Assembly (NCBI RefSeq): GCF_020520425.1
Contig: NC_079487.1
Span: forward strand, 133,074,385 to 133,138,384
Reading direction: 5' to 3'
Source of the DNA: Spinacia oleracea
Taxonomy: Eukaryota; Streptophyta; Magnoliopsida; Caryophyllales; Amaranthaceae
DNA: 64,000 nucleotides
Shown here: positions 12,431 to 24,663 of the stretch, piece after piece
Layout of the letters: each line of letters starts with the position of its first letter
Numbering within the stretch: the stretch's first letter is position 1
Translations under genes and position numbers: made by a program
The notes under the pieces: model-generated
What the model was told of the DNA's origin: nothing
Database searches by the model: none
Seen by the model: the letters and a program-made list of their open reading frames with translations, nothing else

Positions 12431-13280
12431 ATGAATCTAATGAATAATATACTTCGTTTTATAGTGTAATCACACATCACGATCAAAATAAACCTAGTGG
12501 TCGGTCACTCTTAGCTAGCTTTGCCCAAGCATTGGGCCGTGCTTGTCTGGTGCTAACACGGTCTCACTTTTCGGCTCAACCCATGTGTGCTTATTCGGTT
12601 TGATCTATACTTATGTGTGCAACAAATAGGATTAGTTTAGATCGATCTTGCTAATAGATAGCAGTTTCAACCTGAGTTAAACATATCGATTACTTAACTA
12701 ATTAATCGTCAATATGTGACCAAAAAGAGTAAATGTTTAGGTTATTACATTTATTCTATTTTAAATTAAATTGTATGTGAACTTTCTCTGTTCACTTCTT
12801 CACATAGTATTAAAAAAACGAAGGAAGTGTAGTTTAGAGCAATGCACCATGATTGAAGGCATACTTTCAACAATCTCCCACTTATGCCTTAATACAAGTG
12901 TGCATTTCAATTGCTTTATCAGTTAGTGTGTTCAGTTGAATATAAAGTAAGATTAGACTCATCCTTATCAAGTTCAAATGTATTTCTCAAATTCATGAGT
13001 TCAATCGTCAAGACAAATGATTATTTCATAATCCATTTGAGCAAGACAACGGTCCTAAAATAGGAGGACAATCATGATCTTGTACATGCAATTCTATCTA
13101 CTTAATCTACTAGATTCATACAGCACCCTGAAGCGCCCTTATTCTCTCCTTTTCCGGTGTGGTGTTTAAAATGTCAAAGCATTACTATAATCCAATAGTT
13201 TAATGACATTTTCTTATGAACAGAAATATACGACTGAAGACACTCAAGACAGTACTAATTTTGGAGTCTAAGATGGCGGT
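12431..13280. other. Intergenic, 3' flank of NRT2 copy 2
   Basis: No gene or clear repeat structure seen. Confidence 0.5.
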
Positions 13281-14867
13281 TCAGACGTGAGTTTCGGTCA
13301 TCTCTGCTTCTGGTACGGACTTTCCTTTGTTGCTTCTTTCGTTCCTGCTGCCTGCTGCAAATTTCATGCTTACATGATGAAGTCCTTGCTCTTGTTCTTT
13401 CGAATCCCATTCCCTTAAATAGTAGTCTTCTTCTGTAAAATCTTCTTTAGGACCCCAAAACATACCTCCCCATTGTGGAAAGTATATGGAAGTTATGCCA
13501 AAGCTGCATGCTATGATCATAAAACCCATGTATGTTATTCCCTTTTCTGTCGAGTATTGCGATCCTCTGAAGAAAAGGACTTGAGTAATGACTGCACCTA
13601 CATTACCTCCTGCTCCAGTCATACCAGAAACCACTCCCAAAGATCTGAAGAAAAAGATGCATCACATCAGAACTCAGAGTTAATAACATAATGCTAGAAA
13701 GAAATACTGAGTATGCTCAAAGTATTACCTTCTTGAGACGAATGGGACAACCCCAAATGTGAGCCCCTCGGCTGCTTGCACAAACAAAGAGAAGATGATC
13801 ATCACTGCAATTGCTGCGCCTAAGGTGTCAATCAGTCCCAGACCGATACACAGTACACCACTTAGGGCTTGCACAATCCACCAGCCCCATAATCTTCCTC
13901 TCATTCCAAACTTTTTTGCCATAAGATCTGACAGACCACCACCTATAGGCCTGGAGAAAATATTGACCATACCAAAACTGGCAGCAATCATTCCTGAAAT
14001 ATATAGGTTTAGATTAAACCTGTCATAGAAGTAGTAGGCAATGATATTATTTACTGTCAGCTCTACTCCTAAACAGAACCCATAACCCAGAGTAGTGATC
14101 CAGCTCCTGTAATTGGTCATTCCATGGTACAAAACCTTTGACGCGGTATCCTTGTACATATCACCTGACTTCTGCAGCTGGTGAAAATTCCCATCAGGCA
14201 AGTCTTGCCCGAAGAGCATTACTGCAAATGCTGAGGTCATCTGGAAAAAAGCAGGGATGAAGAATGCAAGCCTCCAAGCTGCAAATGGTGTAGCTCCTAT
14301 CTTAAGGATTACGCTATATACAAGGGGCATTACTAGCTGAGCTACACCGCCTCCTAAGTTCCCCCACCCGGCTGCCTGCCCGTTGGCCATACCCACAACT
14401 CTTGGAGAAAACATGGAGCTCATCCAGTACTGAGTTGAGACAAAGGTGGCCAAACCAAAGCCAGTGAAAAACCTTATAAGGAAAAACCCTGTTGCTGAGT
14501 CTGCAACAGCAGATAGGTACACTGCAGGTGCAGTGAGGAGGGTGAGGGTGGCAGAGGCTAGTCGAGGACCAACTATGTCACATGCCGTACCCATGGCAAC
14601 ACGGGCAAAGATTGCCCCTGAAACTGATGCAATCCCTGCATTACCAATGTCATTGGCGGTCAAGTTAAGGTTATCACGAATGATTGGAAGCAGAGGTGGA
14701 GCTGCGAATGTGGACAGAAAGCATGAAAAGAACTGTATCCAGCATAAATGAAATGCTCGCATATGAGGCTTTGCTACTGAAAAGAGTGGGAAATTTATAG
14801 ACTTATTCTCTGCATCAACAGGAAGAGCAAACTTTTTTGTTTGAAACTCTCCATTTCTTGATGCCAT
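13281..14867 (-). CDS. NRT2: High-affinity nitrate transporter NRT2, copy 2
   Basis: Same function and architecture as copy 1. Exons 14867-13729 and 13644-13281 join to 1503 nt, 500 aa. The intron is only 84 nt, GT-AG, phase 2, at the same codon. Protein features are the KKFALPVDAENKS start region, the [10 protein letters not shown] signature and the SGMTGAGGN block, with a charged tail ending MTETHV. By eye it differs from copy 1 at only scattered positions (for example SRNGEFQT for PRDGEFQS near the start). Exon lengths are exactly equal, so copies 1 and 2 look like the youngest duplication in the array. It appears intact, with its own TATA element upstream. Confidence 0.96.
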
Positions 14868-14930
14868 TATTACTCCTTTTAAGTTATTTGTGTTACTTAT
14901 TTGTGCTGCATTACGTCTCGTTGAAGTGTG

Positions 14931-14938
14931 CTTATATA
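14931..14938 (-). promoter_or_regulatory. TATA box of NRT2 copy 2
   Basis: TATATAAG on the minus strand, about 64 bp upstream of the ATG, in sequence homologous to the copy 1 promoter. Confidence 0.55.
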
Positions 14939-15904
14939 GTGCTAAATCCTATGAAGGTGATATCAAGATTATCTTCTTTGAGGATTCGAGAGGCCGTTTA
15001 TTTTTGGTGTCTCTTTGACTTTGTTTGGTCTGTTACCTGGTGAATCTTGTATGCTGATTGCATTGCTCTTAATTATGTTATGATTTGTTAAGGATGTTGA
15101 GTTGATGGTCAGAAGTTCCTAGGTTTTTATTGCTGTTAATTGGTTGGTAAGTTGCTGTTTGTAAGATACATCGTACTGAAGAGTATTTTGTTGCAGGCTG
15201 ATGCGCTAGTTTGATTGAGATTGTTTCTGCTATTGTGTAGGAGATGGGGCCAGGTGGTTGACATTCTGAAACTTTTTAAATATTCATAGTGTCCAACTAC
15301 TTATGTTTTGACTTTGTTAATTGCAGAATATTGTGTTTAGATGACTGTGTTCTGCCCCTGCAACACACAGAGTATATTTTCGGGTGAGTAGTTGTAGACA
15401 TGGTTATTGGACGGGTTGGGTACGGCCAGATTATATTTCCGGGTGAGTAGTTGTAGACCTACTTATTTTTTGACTTTGTTAGCTATGTAGGGGAAAATAT
15501 GAGGACCATTGCACTCCCGTAAAGATGGTTGTGGGCCGGGCCAACCCCTTATGGTGGGGGGGGGGGGGGGGGTCGTAGCATGCTTAGGCCATAATAATAA
15601 TGCCTCACCTCAGCACAAGGGCATTACAAGTGAATTATAAAGTTGAGTACTTTTCCCCTTAAAAAATCAGTTCTATGTCTAATAAGTTCAGATAAGGTGT
15701 AATTAGGTCCTATAAGTTATTCTCTTAAGTTTACTCTTTTGTAATCATGTATGATCAATCTGGTTTAATTAGGTCCTATAAATTTAAATAAGTTTAGATT
15801 TTATAAGATGAAGACTAAAAAGAATGGCAAAATACGCCTTAAATATAGAGGAAGGGAGACTAAAATGTACGGAGTATGATCCATCATAATAAGTCCTCAA
15901 ACTA
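14939..15904. other. Upstream region of NRT2 copy 2 with a poly-G tract
   Basis: No gene. Notable is a run of about 17 G at 15556-15572. A short duplicated word (TTTCCGGGTGAGTAGTTGTAGAC, seen near 15376 and 15436) precedes it. Confidence 0.6.
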
Positions 15905-16206
15905 CTCCCTCTGTCCCTTAATACTCGCACCGGTTTGACCGGTGCGGAGTTTAAGACACTTGAATTGACTTATTAATTTAATTGGTGATAGTTGATAGTG
16001 AGTTATTTTTTTAATATAGTTAGTGGGAAATGTGTAAGATGGTAGTGGGTGTGAATTTTTAAATGATTGTTTGTATGGAGTGGGTTAGTAGTGATGTTTG
16101 AGAAATAATATAATATTGGTAAAAAAAAATTCATTTATAGAAGCGATGCAAGTATTAAGGGACAACTCGAAAAAAAAGCGGTGCAAGTATTAAGGGACGG
16201 AGGGAG
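15905..16206. mobile_element. Stowaway-like MITE (302 bp, TA target)
   Basis: The ends CTCCCTCTGTCCCTTAATAC and GTATTAAGGGACGGAGGGAG are inverted repeats flanked by TA. The interior matches the element at 60301-60628 (CGGTTTGACCGG near the left end, TTGATAGTGxGxTATT further in). Confidence 0.9.
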
Positions 16207-18468
16207 TATATCATTAGGCCAAAACATCGTTGATAAACGCCCACGCAACGATGAAACATCATGAATGTACGTACTTCCTATTTCTTAATAGAGTCATAGT
16301 CCCTCATTTGAAATTTTAATTGTAGATTCTCCACATACTCACCTGAGCTCTTGCAAGGCAACCAAAAGGTATCAACTTAATTCGACCTCTGAATTTCATT
16401 TAATTTAGATACCACGATTTATCAGACCAACAGTACACGTTAGTTGTTACAATTTGATTGGTTTGCAATAAATACTTTAATCAAAGTAATTAATGACGTA
16501 CTGTAATTTGATTGGTGAATGATGGAAAATGATTTATAATGCTATTATCGCATTCATAAGAAGTATATTTAATCCAATTACTCCTGTGTATTTGGTTGGT
16601 CTAAAATTTTAATCAGAAGTTAATTAATTAAGGACATAATAATTTGATTGGGTCAATGAAGAAAATAAGAAATAATTTGTAGTTCTATGATTGAATTCAT
16701 AATAGTTAGACTATGATAATCATTTAAAATGATTTTTTAATAGGTTTCTCATTCTCCTCTAGTACGGACGTACTCTCATAAATGTTACGGAGTAGTCTTT
16801 TACGCTTATTATCATAGGATGTTTTTGAAGAGTCGAAAAGACATTTTTTGTATGAGAGTCGAAGATATAATTGTAGTCTGTCTTCAAATTATACAAGACT
16901 TTTGAATAAAACAATTTATGCACTTTTAATTTATAAGATTATTAAGACTCAATCGTTGTCTACCTCTTCGATTTTCAAGTTTAAGATCACAAGGTCGGGT
17001 AAATTCCGATCAAACAAGTTCAAAAAATTAAGGTCATCCAAGTTATGTTTACAACTAAAATTTAATAAAGTATGATGCGTTGAGATAAGTGAAAATCAGG
17101 TGAATGAATAAAACACACTATTATGATTTATGACCTTATTCTCCCCCTCTTAGATTAGGCCTTCTCCATGTAAAAGTAATAAAACAATTTTTATTAGGCT
17201 AATTTAAGATTTATAAAATTGGAAGTAGAATCATTACCATTATATAAACATAAATAAAAATGATAAACTTTTTCATGTTCGGTAAATTAATAAGAAATTT
17301 CATTTGAGAACACAATTTAAATGTTATGGTGTACTACATCCGTTTTAAAATGACCTTTACAATTTTTTGTTTCATTCGTTTCATAATGTTTTTTACACTT
17401 TGCTTTATTTTATTTTTAGACATGAAAATTTACTACCTTGCCCTTATTACCCCACGATATTTATAATTTTTCACTCATTTTTTCTTACTTTATTAATTTT
17501 GTTCTTACACTCACCCACCTTCTTACACATTTATATTATTTTATTCATATTTTTAATATATCCAACCAACTTTCCTACTTTTATCTTAATGTTTGTGCAA
17601 AATAGTAACCTTAAAAATCTTTATGATACGGAGATAGTAATAGTTATCTCCAGTGTTGTACCCTTATACATCCAAAAGTTGTACTTTTCCCCTTAAAATT
17701 GTAATTCAACCTCTGTGAGGGGTCTAGTGACGGGTATAAACCGAATTTATTTGCGTCCAAATAGATACACACTATAAAGACCATATTGCCACACTGCTTC
17801 ATATGGAGTCTGCATGGATTGTGTGAATGTGTGATCATGTTTGGTTCGTCGGGTATTTTGGTTGGACTGAAAGTTCGTTTAGGGTGACATTCTTCAGACG
17901 TTTCCCCTCAACTTTATTACAAACAGAACCATAGAAGGGGCTTTTCATGTACGATTCTCGTGTAGTCGTGTATTATTGATTGCATTTTTAATTCTACTTG
18001 TTGTCCACTATTGGATTTTGGCTTTTGCTTGGTGAATTATCTAATGAAATATTTGTGGTGAATTGTTGTTGTATTATTCGGTTGATTGTCTTGGATTAAT
18101 CCTCGTGGGTACTGTTACTCGCGTCTTACACACCCTACACTTAAAAATCCCGTCTCTCATTTGTGTCGTCATTTTTACTGTATTAAGTACTTGCGTTGTT
18201 TTATGAACTCATCTATATCTATCAAAGGTTATGTTCCGTTTGTCCAACCTTAGAACACAAGAGAACAAAAAATTGATACTTTACATTAAAAAAAAAGACT
18301 AAATGAATGGCATATATGCAGAACGAAACCATTTAGGAAAAGGAAAATGCTGGGAGTTGCTGCAGGAAACAATTGTGCTCCGTAGCTCGATCATTTTACA
18401 TGATTCAAAGTGTAAACTATGACATGATCTGATATTCTGATGTGTTCTCTTCTGTTATTTAATTGCAA
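16207..18468. other. Intergenic between the NRT2 copies, with a diverged MITE-like stretch
   Basis: No gene. 17366-17640 resembles the repeat that flanks the hairpin element at 52675 (shared words CGTTTCATAATGTT and GACATGAAAATTTAC). Its right end carries TCTTTATGATACGGAGATAG, suggesting a decayed Stowaway-type MITE. The rest is AT-rich without recognised features. Confidence 0.45.
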
Positions 18469-20731
18469 TTAGGCATGAACTGGTGTGTTCTCTTCTGTTG
18501 GTACTGACTTTGTCTTTCTACTTCTTTCATTTCTGCTACCTTCAGCGAATTTCATGCTCGCCTCGTGGAGTCCTTGCTCTTGTTCCTTTGAATCCCATTC
18601 CCTTAAGTAGTACTCTTCTTCTGTAAAGTTTTCTTTAGGGCCGCAGAAGAGACCTCCCCATTGTGGGAAATATATGGAAGTTATGCCAAGGCTGCATGCT
18701 ATGATCATAATTCCCATGTATGTTATTCCCTTCTCTGTTGTGTATTCTGAGCCTCTGAAGAAAATTACTTGGGTTATGAGCGCGCCCACGTTTCCACCAG
18801 CTCCTGTCATGCCAGAAACAACTCCCATTGATCTGAAAATGAAATGAAAAATCACTTGAGTTATAACTTATAAGTGGGTAACTTGTAACTGGTAAGTAGA
18901 GATGGCCAATGAGTGGGATCGGGTGGGTAATGGGTGAATTTGGTGAGTCGTGGGTCGAGGATAGTAGACAAACGATATGAACAATATAGGTTAGGATGGG
19001 TCGGGTTATGGGTTGTGTCGAGGAAAATGGACACAATACATGTTGGGTCATGGGTTGATCGAGTTGGGTTGAATTGGTGGGTTTAGATGACGGGTATGGG
19101 GGGGGGGGGTTGATGTTGGTTGAGCGGGTTGGGTGGGTTTGAAGCTTTGTTTTTGGGGATAATGTGGGTTGTGCGGATCTAGTGGGCTTGAACGGGTCAG
19201 ATGGATTTTGATGATTATTTAAGCGTACAAAAATTTACAACATTCACATGAACTAAATATTATTTTTATATTATTGATCTACTCACCTAAATATAGTTAA
19301 TGTATAATTTAAATTATGATGGTAGGTTGGGTGGGTCAAAGGGTCTGATGGCTTGTATTTTGTGGATTCAGTTGGGTTTGGTGGGTCAGGTGTGCCGTAG
19401 CGGGTTATATCTGGTGGAAATGGGTTGTGTTGGAAAAAAAGATATTCAGGTTGGGCGGGTTGTATCATGGTTCTGAGTGAGACCGACCCATGTGATCTGC
19501 TGTGTCAGACTCGGCCTACTTGCCATCTCTACTTGTAAGGAGTAGTCAGAAATTTAAAATTATAAAGCTAAGTGAAAGTTTACCTTCTGGAGATAAAAGG
19601 AACAACCCCAAATGTAAGTCCTTCAGACGCTTGAACAAACACAGAGAAGATAATCATCACTGCAATCGACGCACTTAATGTATCAATCAATCCCAGAGCA
19701 ATGCACAATACACCACTTAAAGTCTGCACAATCCACCAACTCCACAATCTTCCCCTCATCCCGAACTTTGTAGCCATGAAATCTGATAACCCACCACCTA
19801 TAGGCCTAGAGAATAGATTCACCATCCCAAAACTAGCCGCAATAATTCCTGAAATATTAAGGTTCAGATTAAACCTGTCATAGAAGTAGTACGCAATGAT
19901 GTTGTTTACTGCTAACTCCACCCCGAAACAGAACCCATAACCCAAAGCAGTGATCCAGCTCCTGTAATTGGTCATTCCATGGTACAAAACCTTTGACGCG
20001 CTATCCTTGTACATGTCACCAGACTTCTGCAACTGGTGGAAATTCCCGTCTGGCAAATCTTGCCCGAAAAGCATCACTGCAAATGCTGATGTCATTTGGA
20101 GTATAGCAGGTATAAAGAAAGCAATCCTCCATGCCGAGAACGGTGTTGCCCTTGTTTTAAGTATAATGCTGTAAACAAGAGGCATAACAAACTGGGCAAC
20201 ACCGCCGCCTAGGTTCCCCCACCCGGCCGCCTGCCCGTTAGCCATACCCACAACTCGTGGAGAAAACATGGAGCTCATCCAGTACTGAGTTGACACAAAA
20301 GTAGCCAAAGCAAACCCGGTGAAAAACCGCATAAGAAAAAACCCTGTTGCTGAGTCTGCAACAGCAGATAAGTACACTGCAGGTGCAGTGAGGAGGGTGA
20401 GGGTTGCAGAGGCTAGTCGAGGACCGACTAAGTCACAGGCGGCACCCATTGCAACACGTGCGAATACTGCACCGGAAACTGATGCAACCCCTGCATTACC
20501 AATATCATTTGCTGTCAGGTTAAGGTTGTCACGAATGATGGGAAGCAGAGGTGGTGCTGCAAATGTGGATAAAAAACAGGCGAAAAATTGTATCCAACAT
20601 AGATGAAATGCTCGCATATGAGGCTTTGCTACTGAAAATAGTGGAAAGTTTATGGATTTATTCTCTGAATCCACTGGTAGAGCGAACTTTTTTTGTTTAC
20701 ACTCACTCTCTATGTCTAGTGATTCCATCAC
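18469..20731 (-). CDS. NRT2: High-affinity nitrate transporter NRT2, copy 3
   Basis: Same family and membrane role as its neighbours. Exons 20731-19584 and 18832-18469 join to 1512 nt, 503 aa if the first ATG is used (an adjacent second Met is also possible). The N-terminus reads MMESLDIESECKQKKFALPV and differs from copies 1 and 2. The porter signature [10 protein letters not shown] and the SGMTGAGGN block are intact, and the tail ends in ENTPVHA. The intron is 751 nt, against 121 and 84 in copies 1 and 2. Of this, 643 nt is a hAT-like insertion plus its target duplication, leaving an ancestral intron of about 108 nt. Splice sites remain GT-AG, phase 2, so the gene should still be expressed. 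Confidence 0.95.
18897..19531. mobile_element. hAT-like non-autonomous element inside the NRT2 copy 3 intron
   Basis: Termini TAGAGATGGC and GCCATCTCTA are perfect inverted repeats. The flanking 8-mers CTGGTAAG (18889-18896) and CTTGTAAG (19532-19539) differ at one base, as expected for an 8-bp hAT target duplication. The 635-bp interior is a degenerate run of GTGGGT/GGGTTG words with few ordinary sequences and no transposase. Confidence 0.85.
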
Positions 20732-23520
20732 TCAACTTTTTCTTTGTTTCTGCTAATGTTTGGCGACTTCTTTGTAGCTAAATATACAGTGCCACTATAC
20801 TTAGCTAATTAGAGTAGATGCAAAATTATTTTTATGTTATGGAGTGTTCTTCTACTGAGGTTTTATAGTGCGAAACTGCCTACCGAAAAATAATGTTAAG
20901 GACATGGATGTAGCTGTTCTTGTGACTCTTATCTAGTTCGAAGGGGAAAGAATCCTCAAAAAAAATTCGCCGAGTCTCATTATTCCCGATCGTGAATCCG
21001 AGATTTATTGAGATTTTTTTAATATATAGTATATTCTGGTATGATGTTTCTTGTAGGGTGGTTAGATTAATTAATTATCTGTCTGTATTTTTGTGGAAGG
21101 CTAATTATATCATACAGCTTAAGTTTAGGGGTTCGACTTCTATCATTTAAATATGTTCATAGAATATTCCAATTGTGAGGTTAAAGTAAAGTAATTAGCG
21201 GTTTTAAATAGAGTAATTTTGTTAGATTTGGTTCATGTTAATATCAATGTCTAATTGTCTGTGGAATGTTCTTCAATGCCACAAGTTTCCATTTCTAGTT
21301 ATGTAAATGGAGTTGTGAAAGACCCTTGATTGGGGAACAAGCGTAAATATTTATTTTCCTTTGATTCCAAATTACACATTTGATTAGAGCGTGCCTCATT
21401 CTCTAACGGGCCATGTTTAGAACGGGCCAAGAGAAAGTCGTGTTGGGCTAGTACCTCTCTTCCATAAATGAGGCATGTGAACAACTCGTCCTATGTGTTG
21501 CGTTGGGCTGGATCACGCTGCTCTAGCGGGCTACACAAGTTTTTATGTTAATTACTCACAAAATATCTGTCGACGTGCAGGTCAGCCCGTTGTGCTCGTA
21601 CCAAATTTCTAACATGACATCAATACATGCACAACCTATGGCCATCGACATGCTCATGCCATGTTGGGTTTACAGCAAGCTTGTTTCATGTAGTACCAAC
21701 TTCGTTTCCAAGCCCGTATGCTGACCAGACCCCTGCACTTCTACATTTGATTATTAATATCTTACAAAATAAATTATGAGTTATCCTTGAGGTTTGAAAT
21801 AACACAAGTAATGTGTTTGTTGTTCGTCCTTCTTCCTAACAAATGTTCATTGTATTTGGTGTTCATCGTGGTGACTCGTGAGATATATATCCGTCCATAT
21901 TAACCAGAAATTACTTAATTTTATCATTAAAGAATTACTGTAACATTGTAGTAAGTGATTTATGAAATTTCACGATCAATAGTACATTTTTTTTTTTTGA
22001 GTTGAAACGACTCCCCATTTCTTGTAGATAAATGTACGTCTACAAACAATTAGATCATTAAGAAGACTTGAAAGTTAGACGTGTTTAGAGGTTGCTATAT
22101 TAGTATATTCTTAAATAAATTACTTGGTTGGAATATTTCCATCATTCATGGCATGTGCTGAAATTGAGAACCCGAATGTTCTGCAATCAAGCTAACCTGG
22201 AGGAATCAATTTCATAAGATTCAAGTAATCATGGAGAAGCTAGGTCAATAAACCATGTTACTTATCACTAAATCACTAATCCCTTATCAGTTGACTTTTT
22301 AACAGGTGTGTTTAGGTTGTTGTTTCGGATAATACACTTCACTCTATATGTTACGGAGTATATCGAAGTTTCCTTATCCATTTTCAGGTTGAATTTAATC
22401 AATAATTCTTATCAAAACTTCAAAAGTGACGTATTGAAAGAATTTAAAGTACGATTCTAACAATATGAACTAATTTTAAATTTTTAATCCAAATTTAAGC
22501 ATTATGGAGAATGATTTCAAATATCAATCATTAGGTTCTCTAAATGGGTGCATTAGTAGAAAAATTAAAGGAGCTTTGTGTTTTGGGATTTGCCACCTCA
22601 TCATGGAAGGTAATAATTTGTGCGTCATCAATGTAATAGGCAATGGAAAATTCATTCTTATACTTCCGTCTTCATTAACCATTGTTATTATAAAGCAAAT
22701 CAAACTGCGGATTTTAGGCCCAATCTTGCTCGCTTTGGCTTCTCCAATAACATCCATTTGGCCAACTTCTTGTAACAATGAGTTACTTATGTTGCTCCTC
22801 AGTTAAAGAAAGGTCTAGTTTTGATTTGAAATAACAACTTTGTGAAAGATGAGGTATTTAACAAATACATTAGATACCCGTAATTTTCCAAGTTATAAAA
22901 AGATATGCATAGTATTAAACTTATTTTTCTAACTTGGTCGGAACTTTTCTAATGTAATTTGGTTTAGTTGATCCTAAATCAGCAGAATAAAACATAACTA
23001 TTCCTTTTTTTTTTAGGAGGAAAGATATATTGCCTCAACCATCACGATTTCTTCATTCCATTATTTACGGGTTAGACACTTAAGAGTAGAGGGGAGCCGG
23101 GATGGGTGTGGGGATCTTTCATCCCTTGGGCTAAGCCACCTCACTTTGGGGTAAGGGTACTCTTGGAAATGAAATTTAAAGTGTCTAGTCTGCTAATTAA
23201 TCCGGATTTAGTGAACTTGATATGGGTTTAGGCCTAGTTAGGACAGTTTGTCACTTTATCTTGCCCAAAAAAACCCGGCAAAATTGTGTTTCAGTAATTT
23301 CCCATTTTCAATCGTGCATGTTCTCATCAATCACCTGCACAGTGCAGTAGTGCACACAGAGAGTCCCAGCTGCAGCCACGACGTGCCCACGTCTGACTCT
23401 GAGCCGGTAACCAGTCATCTTGTCATGTCAGGTATTAAATTCTTGGTTTTTCCTTTAATTTTGAACATCAATTGAATTTGATTAATGTGTTTTTCTTGTT
23501 TCATGTTTGCTTTATGTGTG

Positions 23521-23681
23521 GTTTATTTTCCTCTTCAAAATCGACCAAGTGTTGTAATCTGTGGAACCTAAAACTAAAGAACACATTGCAATGATTGATT
23601 TTATGTACAGTTTATTTTTCTCTTCAAAATCGACCAAGTGTTGTAATCTGTGGAACCTAAAACTCAAGAACACATTGCAAA
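23521..23681. repeat. Two-copy tandem duplication, 89-bp period
   Basis: A block of about 71 bp (word CTTCAAAATCGACCAAGTGT) occurs at 23521-23591 and 23610-23681, nearly identical. It is a recent local duplication. Confidence 0.85.
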
Positions 23682-24310
23682 GAATTTGACAAGTTGAAAT
23701 TCATAGAAATTGAATGAATTTATGGATCTTTTATTGATATGAAATACAATACTGTAGTATTAGCGGTTTTAAATTCTGAATTTGGAAGATTTTGAGTTGA
23801 AATTAAAGGGTCCGGAAATTTGGAAGATTTTTATTTGGATTTCAATTAGATTGTGTGGATTTAAAATGGGGATTTTTTTGGGTAGGGAAGGAGCCTACCG
23901 CACCGGAACCTCACAACTCACAAGGATCAACCCAGTCAAAGGGTTTAACTGAATTTTGAGTTCTGAACTTTAGTTGCCTGGTGAGTTGTGATTAAAGATT
24001 GGAATTATAACTGTATCATTGCAAATTTGCAAAGTCACCATGTGTATAGATGAGAAGATGACATACATTAGGTTTTGGCTGAATTCTGATTACCTCTAAT
24101 AATGTAATGTCATTACTCTTGGGTATTGTGGAAGCTAATCTCAAAAAATGTTGCAATTTACTCTAAATACTTCTTTACATGTGGCTTTACAAGTACATAT
24201 ATGCACATTTGCTTGTTAAAACTCCTAACTCGAACCCATTTGTAAGAATACATCCCACACCTCTCTCCCCTACCAAAATACCGAGTATGGTTCAAGATTA
24301 TTGAGTTGTG

Positions 24311-24650
24311 GAGACGAAAATTGACGTGTTGCATAAGGATTTCAGATCCTTGTGCGAATTTGTACTGCTCGGCATGGGTATTTAACAATAGGCGAAAAGT
24401 ATAAGTAGCATAGGAAGATACTAAGATAGGCTTTCATTATATTACCAAATAGTGTAACTAATTAAGAGGATAAGAGGCTAAATGACTGTTCTTGCCTGGA
24501 GGCGAAATTGATCTGTATTGCATAAGGATTTCAGACCCTTATGTGAGTGTCAAACTATTTGACATGGTATTTTACATAATACGAAGAGTATAAGTACCGT
24601 AGACTTTCAACACATCATCAGATAGTGTAACAAATAAAGAAGCTAAGGGC
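24311..24650. repeat. Diverged two-copy tandem duplication near the NRT2 copy 4 3' end
   Basis: Two blocks of about 170 bp, starting near 24311 and 24498, share GTTGCATAAGGATTTCAGA / GTATTGCATAAGGATTTCAG, AGTATAAGTA and AGTGTAAC words in the same order. The copies are considerably diverged. Confidence 0.65.
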
Positions 24651-24663
24651 AGTATATTAGACA

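Larger units (their letters stand above)
20732..24663. other. Intergenic between NRT2 copies 3 and 4, with local duplications
   Basis: No gene recognised. A weak TATA-like word TATATTTA (minus, 20779-20786) lies about 50 bp upstream of copy 3. 21400-21620 has repeated GGGCC/GCCCG words but no clear ends. Two tandem duplications are listed separately. An open frame at 22504-22806 has no recognisable domain and is opposed by an equally long frame on the other strand, so it is not called. Confidence 0.5.

Noticed and set aside
17366-17696. Phe/Leu-rich frame as a small membrane protein gene
   Set aside because: The sequence is a decayed AT-rich repeat related to 53490-53724, which gives a similar frame; no start context or conserved domain.
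22504-22806. Open frame of 100 codons between NRT2 copies 3 and 4
   Set aside because: No recognisable domain, and an equally long frame exists on the opposite strand; no splice or promoter support.
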